37,638 nt of DNA from Chitinophagaceae bacterium. GTDB taxonomy: Bacteria; Bacteroidota; Bacteroidia; Chitinophagales; Chitinophagaceae. Under the pieces are notes generated by a model. That model saw nothing but the letters and a program-made list of their open reading frames with translations, was not told where the DNA came from and did no database searches. Positions 34,974 through 37,638 of the stretch are shown here, piece by piece; the stretch's first letter is position 1; the number at the start of each line of letters is the position of its first letter. Location: NCBI GenBank assembly GCA_017882215.1, contig JADGPX010000002.1, positions 1-37,638 of the forward strand. Direction: 5' to 3'. The translations under genes were made by a program, and so were the position numbers.

Positions 34974-36077
34974 ATGGCAACATTAAATTTTGGCGGCACG
35001 CAGGAAAACGTTGTAACACGTGAAGAATTTCCATTATCAAAAGCACAGGAAGTGCTAAAAGACGAAGTGGTAGCGGTTATTGGCTATGGCGTTCAAGGTC
35101 CTGGGCAGGCGCTTAATCAAAAAGAAAACGGGATCAATGTAATTGTAGGGCAGCGAAAAAATTCAAAAAGCTGGGACAAGGCAGTACGTGATGGTTTTGT
35201 AGAAGGCAAAACTTTATTTGATATTGAAGAAGCGCTTCAAAGGGGAACCATCATTTGTTATTTATTGAGTGATGCTGCGCAGATAGCTTTGTGGCCAACT
35301 GTAAAAAAATATTTAACGCCGGGCAAAGCCTTATATTTTTCCCATGGTTTTGGTATTACTTATAATGATCAAACAGGTATTGTTCCTCCGCCTGATGTTG
35401 ATGTTTTTTTAGTTGCACCAAAAGGTTCCGGAACTTCTTTACGCAGAATGTTTTTGCAAGGCAGGGGTTTGAACAGCAGCTATTCAATTTTCCAGGATGC
35501 AACAGGAAGAGCATTTGAAAGAGTCGTTGCCTTAGGAATTGCTATTGGGTCAGGATATTTATTTGAAACTGATTTTAGAAAAGAAGTTTATTCCGATCTC
35601 ACCGGAGAAAGAGGAACATTGATGGGTGCGATACAGGGAATTTTTGCAGCGCAATATGAAGTGTTGAGGGCAAAGGGTCACTCGCCTTCTGAAGCATTTA
35701 ATGAAACTGTTGAGGAACTCACACAATCCTTAATGCCATTGGTTGCAGAAAATGGAATGGATTGGATGTATGCCAATTGCTCTACCACTGCACAACGCGG
35801 CGCCTTGGATTGGTGGAAAAAATTTCGTGATGCTACATTGCCTTTGTTTAATGAACTATATGAAAGTGTGGCTGCAGGAAAAGAGGCTGCCCGTTCCATA
35901 GAAAGTAACAGCAAAGCCGATTACAGGGAAAAGCTGGAAGAAGAATTGAAGGAGTTGCGTGACAGTGAATTGTGGCAGGCAGGTAAAACAGTAAGAAGCT
36001 TAAGACCGGAAAATCAAAAACCTGTTGAAGATTCTACGCAGCTAAAAGAAAAAAAAATAAAAGAAACCGTTAATTAA
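34974..36077 (+). CDS. ilvC: Ketol-acid reductoisomerase
   Basis: Converts acetolactate or acetohydroxybutyrate to dihydroxy acids with NADPH. The Rossmann motif GYGVQGPG is at 38-45, and the cofactor loop GQRKNSKSWDKA with basic and serine residues suggests NADPH use. At 367 residues it is a single-knotted-domain (class I size) enzyme with a charged C-terminal tail of about 30 residues (RPENQKPVEDSTQLKEKKIK). Metal ligands should lie in ETDFRKEVYSDLTGERG. It follows ilvN after 163 bases that hold repeats but no gene, so a separate promoter or a stability hairpin there is possible. Confidence 0.95.
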   Translation: MATLNFGGTQENVVTREEFPLSKAQEVLKDEVVAVIGYGVQGPGQALNQKENGINVIVGQRKNSKSWDKAVRDGFVEGKTLFDIEEALQRGTIICYLLSDAAQIALWPTVKKYLTPGKALYFSHGFGITYNDQTGIVPPPDVDVFLVAPKGSGTSLRRMFLQGRGLNSSYSIFQDATGRAFERVVALGIAIGSGYLFETDFRKEVYSDLTGERGTLMGAIQGIFAAQYEVLRAKGHSPSEAFNETVEELTQSLMPLVAENGMDWMYANCSTTAQRGALDWWKKFRDATLPLFNELYESVAAGKEAARSIESNSKADYREKLEEELKELRDSELWQAGKTVRSLRPENQKPVEDSTQLKEKKIKETVN

Positions 36078-36092
36078 TCTCTGAAAAAACAA

Positions 36093-37349
36093 ATGAATAT
36101 ATCTGCACATACAATACCAATGCTTGATTTTAAAGAAGCAGCAAAGCGATTGAAGAATGTAGTATACAGAACACCGCTTATGCTCAATCATAATTTATCA
36201 AAAAAATATAAGGCTAATATTTATTTGAAGAGAGAGGATCTGCAGGTTGTTCGCTCGTATAAAATTCGTGGCGCTTTTAATATGATGAGTAGTTTGCCAC
36301 AGGAGCAACTGCAAAAAGGAGTTGTATGTGCCAGCGCCGGCAATCATGCACAGGGCTTTGCGTATTCATGCAAAAAGCTTGGTGTAAAAGGTGTTGTGTT
36401 TATGCCTGTTATTACGCCTAATCAAAAAATAAGTCAGACTAAAATGTTTGGCGAAGATTTTATTGAAATAAAATTAATTGGTGATTCATACGATGAGTGC
36501 GGCATTGCAGCACAGCAATACACTGCAGAAAACGGAATGACCTATGTGCACCCTTTTGATGATTATAAAATAATTGAAGGACAGGGAACAGTGGGTGTAG
36601 AAATTTTGGAAGACCTGTCAGCTATAGATTATTTATTTATTCCTGTTGGCGGCGGCGGATTGTGTTCAGGGGTTGGTACTTATTTTAAAACTTTTTCTCC
36701 GCAAACAAAAATCATAGGCGTAGAGCCTGAAGGCGCTCCTTCAATGAAAGCAGCATTGGAAGCAGGTGAACCTGTTACACTACCAAATATTGAGCGATTT
36801 GTGGATGGCGCTTCTGTAAACAGATCTGGTGATATTACATTTTCTATTTGCAAAGATGTACTTGATGATATGCATTTAGTACCCGAAGGAAAAGTTTGCA
36901 CAACTATTTTAAAATTATATAATGAAGATGCAATTGTTGCAGAGCCTGCAGGTGCATTGTCTATCGCAGCGCTGGATTATTATTCTGAGCAAATAAAAGG
37001 AAAGAATATTGTTTGCATTTTAAGCGGTGGCAATAATGATATTGACAGAATGCAGGAAATAAAAGAGCGTTCATTACTATACGAAGGTTTGATGCATTAT
37101 TTTCTTATACGCTTTGCACAACGCCCCGGTGCGCTAAAGGATTTTGTTAATCATGTACTTGGGCCTGCTGATGATATCACAAGGTTTGAATACGTTCAAA
37201 AACATAACAAAGAATCAGGCCCGGCATTGGTTGGGATTGAGTTAAGATCAAAAGAAGATTATGAAGTATTGTTACGCAATCTTAATCGTTATCATGTAAA
37301 CTATACTGAGCTAAAGAAAGATGATAATACTTTTGGCTACCTGGTTTAA
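36093..37349 (+). CDS. ilvA: Threonine dehydratase
   Basis: A 418-residue PLP enzyme that deaminates threonine to 2-oxobutyrate, the entry step to isoleucine. The PLP lysine is K57 in RSYKIRGAF, and the phosphate-binding glycine loop PVGGGGLCSG lies near 184-193. The C-terminus from about 335 (YFLIRFAQRPGALKDFVNHV) is a single ACT-like regulatory domain, where E. coli IlvA has two. Isoleucine feedback is therefore possible. It is the last gene of the operon, 15 bases after ilvC, and is convergent with the next gene after 15 bases. No terminator was seen there. Confidence 0.95.
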   Translation: MNISAHTIPMLDFKEAAKRLKNVVYRTPLMLNHNLSKKYKANIYLKREDLQVVRSYKIRGAFNMMSSLPQEQLQKGVVCASAGNHAQGFAYSCKKLGVKGVVFMPVITPNQKISQTKMFGEDFIEIKLIGDSYDECGIAAQQYTAENGMTYVHPFDDYKIIEGQGTVGVEILEDLSAIDYLFIPVGGGGLCSGVGTYFKTFSPQTKIIGVEPEGAPSMKAALEAGEPVTLPNIERFVDGASVNRSGDITFSICKDVLDDMHLVPEGKVCTTILKLYNEDAIVAEPAGALSIAALDYYSEQIKGKNIVCILSGGNNDIDRMQEIKERSLLYEGLMHYFLIRFAQRPGALKDFVNHVLGPADDITRFEYVQKHNKESGPALVGIELRSKEDYEVLLRNLNRYHVNYTELKKDDNTFGYLV

Positions 37350-37364
37350 AAAAGATCAAACCTA

Positions 37365-37638
37365 TCAGCATTTTTCCAATGCCTGTAAAATATCATTCAG
37401 AATATCATCTGCATATTCCAATCCCACAGAAATACGAATAAGGCCGGGTGTAATATTTACTTCTAATCTTTCTTCTTCAGTAAGCTTACCATGTGTTGTG
37501 CTTGCAGGGTGAGATGCAATACTTCTTGTATCACCTAAGTTAGCAGTGAGAGACAACATTTGTAAACTATTCAAAAAATTTCTACCGCTTTCCAGTCCCC
37601 CTTTCAGTTCAAAACAAACAATGCCGCCGCCATTTTTC
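37365..37638 (-). CDS. Cys/Met metabolism PLP enzyme, C-terminal part
   Basis: Partial gene. Only the last 91 or so codons are in the window, and the frame is open through the right edge. The visible sequence runs from GGGIVCFELKGGLESGRNF through LQMLSLTANLGDTRSIASHP, ASTTHGKL, then NITPGLIRISVGLEYADDIL. This is the C-terminal substrate-binding domain of the cystathionine gamma-synthase/O-acylhomoserine sulfhydrylase/methionine gamma-lyase family. The SLTANLGDTRS and HPASTTHG wording favours an O-acylhomoserine sulfhydrylase type, but the members cannot be told apart from this fragment. It is convergent with ilvA. Confidence 0.85.
   Translation of the reverse strand, partial: KNGGGIVCFELKGGLESGRNFLNSLQMLSLTANLGDTRSIASHPASTTHGKLTEEERLEVNITPGLIRISVGLEYADDILNDILQALEKC

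Noticed and set aside
37592-37610. CCAGTCCCCCTTTCAGTTC resembles a family-A element
   Set aside because: There is no matching G-run to form a hairpin, and the encoded ELKGGLESGR is expected family sequence in Cys/Met PLP enzymes.

Overview
The window is an AT-rich chromosomal segment from a member of the Bacteroidota, most likely a Chitinophagaceae-type bacterium. This rests on protein flavour (RpoB/RpoC, a short HPF, HscA, a 390-residue LeuA), on promoter-like TAnnTTTG boxes typical of this phylum, on the absence of strong Shine-Dalgarno sites, and on abundant short GC-rich palindromes and degenerate 'word' repeats between genes. The genus is an inference. There is no rRNA operon, CRISPR array, prophage or complete insertion sequence.

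Positions 1-16700 run almost entirely on the minus strand and form the classic translation/transcription block. Read in the direction of transcription it is rpsU, xerC/D-type recombinase, hpf, tRNA-Thr(TGT), tRNA-Tyr(GTA), tRNA-Gly(TCC), tRNA-Thr(GGT), tuf, tRNA-Trp(CCA), secE, nusG, rplK, rplA, rplJ, rplL, rpoB, rpoC, then an OmpH/Skp-like periplasmic chaperone. Hairpin terminators lie after rpsU, hpf and rpoC, and an attenuator-like hairpin lies between rplL and rpoB. Promoter blocks with an almost identical sequence precede rpsU, the tRNA-tuf unit and rplK, with a weaker version before rpoB.

Positions 16700-24800 are a mixed region: riboflavin synthase, a small remnant resembling the C-terminus of a GT2 glycosyltransferase, hscA, tyrS, a cytoplasmic trypsin-like protease, a Spy/CpxP-like periplasmic protein, and a conserved-looking helical protein of unknown function. 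Two families of direct repeats (27 bp and 85 bp) are interleaved around the protease and the Spy-like gene. A perfect 54-nt palindrome sits in the gap at 22999-23052.

Positions 24993-37349 hold a ten-gene plus-strand operon for branched-chain amino acids: leuA-leuC-leuD-leuB-ilvE-ilvD-ilvB-ilvN-ilvC-ilvA. It covers threonine deamination, the shared Ile/Val steps, transamination and the leucine branch. The window ends in the C-terminal part of a convergent Cys/Met-metabolism PLP enzyme.

The most unusual signal is a family of short (about 30-48 nt) GC-rich palindromic elements embedded in or at the ends of protein-coding genes, in frame. Copies occur at leuC (both ends), leuD (both ends), ilvE, ilvD (both ends), ilvB and rplJ, plus degenerate copies before ilvC and between rplJ and rplL. 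A second, unrelated element encoding [10 protein letters not shown] lies inside hscA and recurs in an intergenic region. Differences between the two best copies all preserve hairpin pairing. Copies at 5' gene ends are in sense orientation and copies at 3' gene ends are mostly antisense and often donate the stop codon. The behaviour resembles the Rickettsia palindromic elements, but here it is concentrated in one biosynthetic operon.
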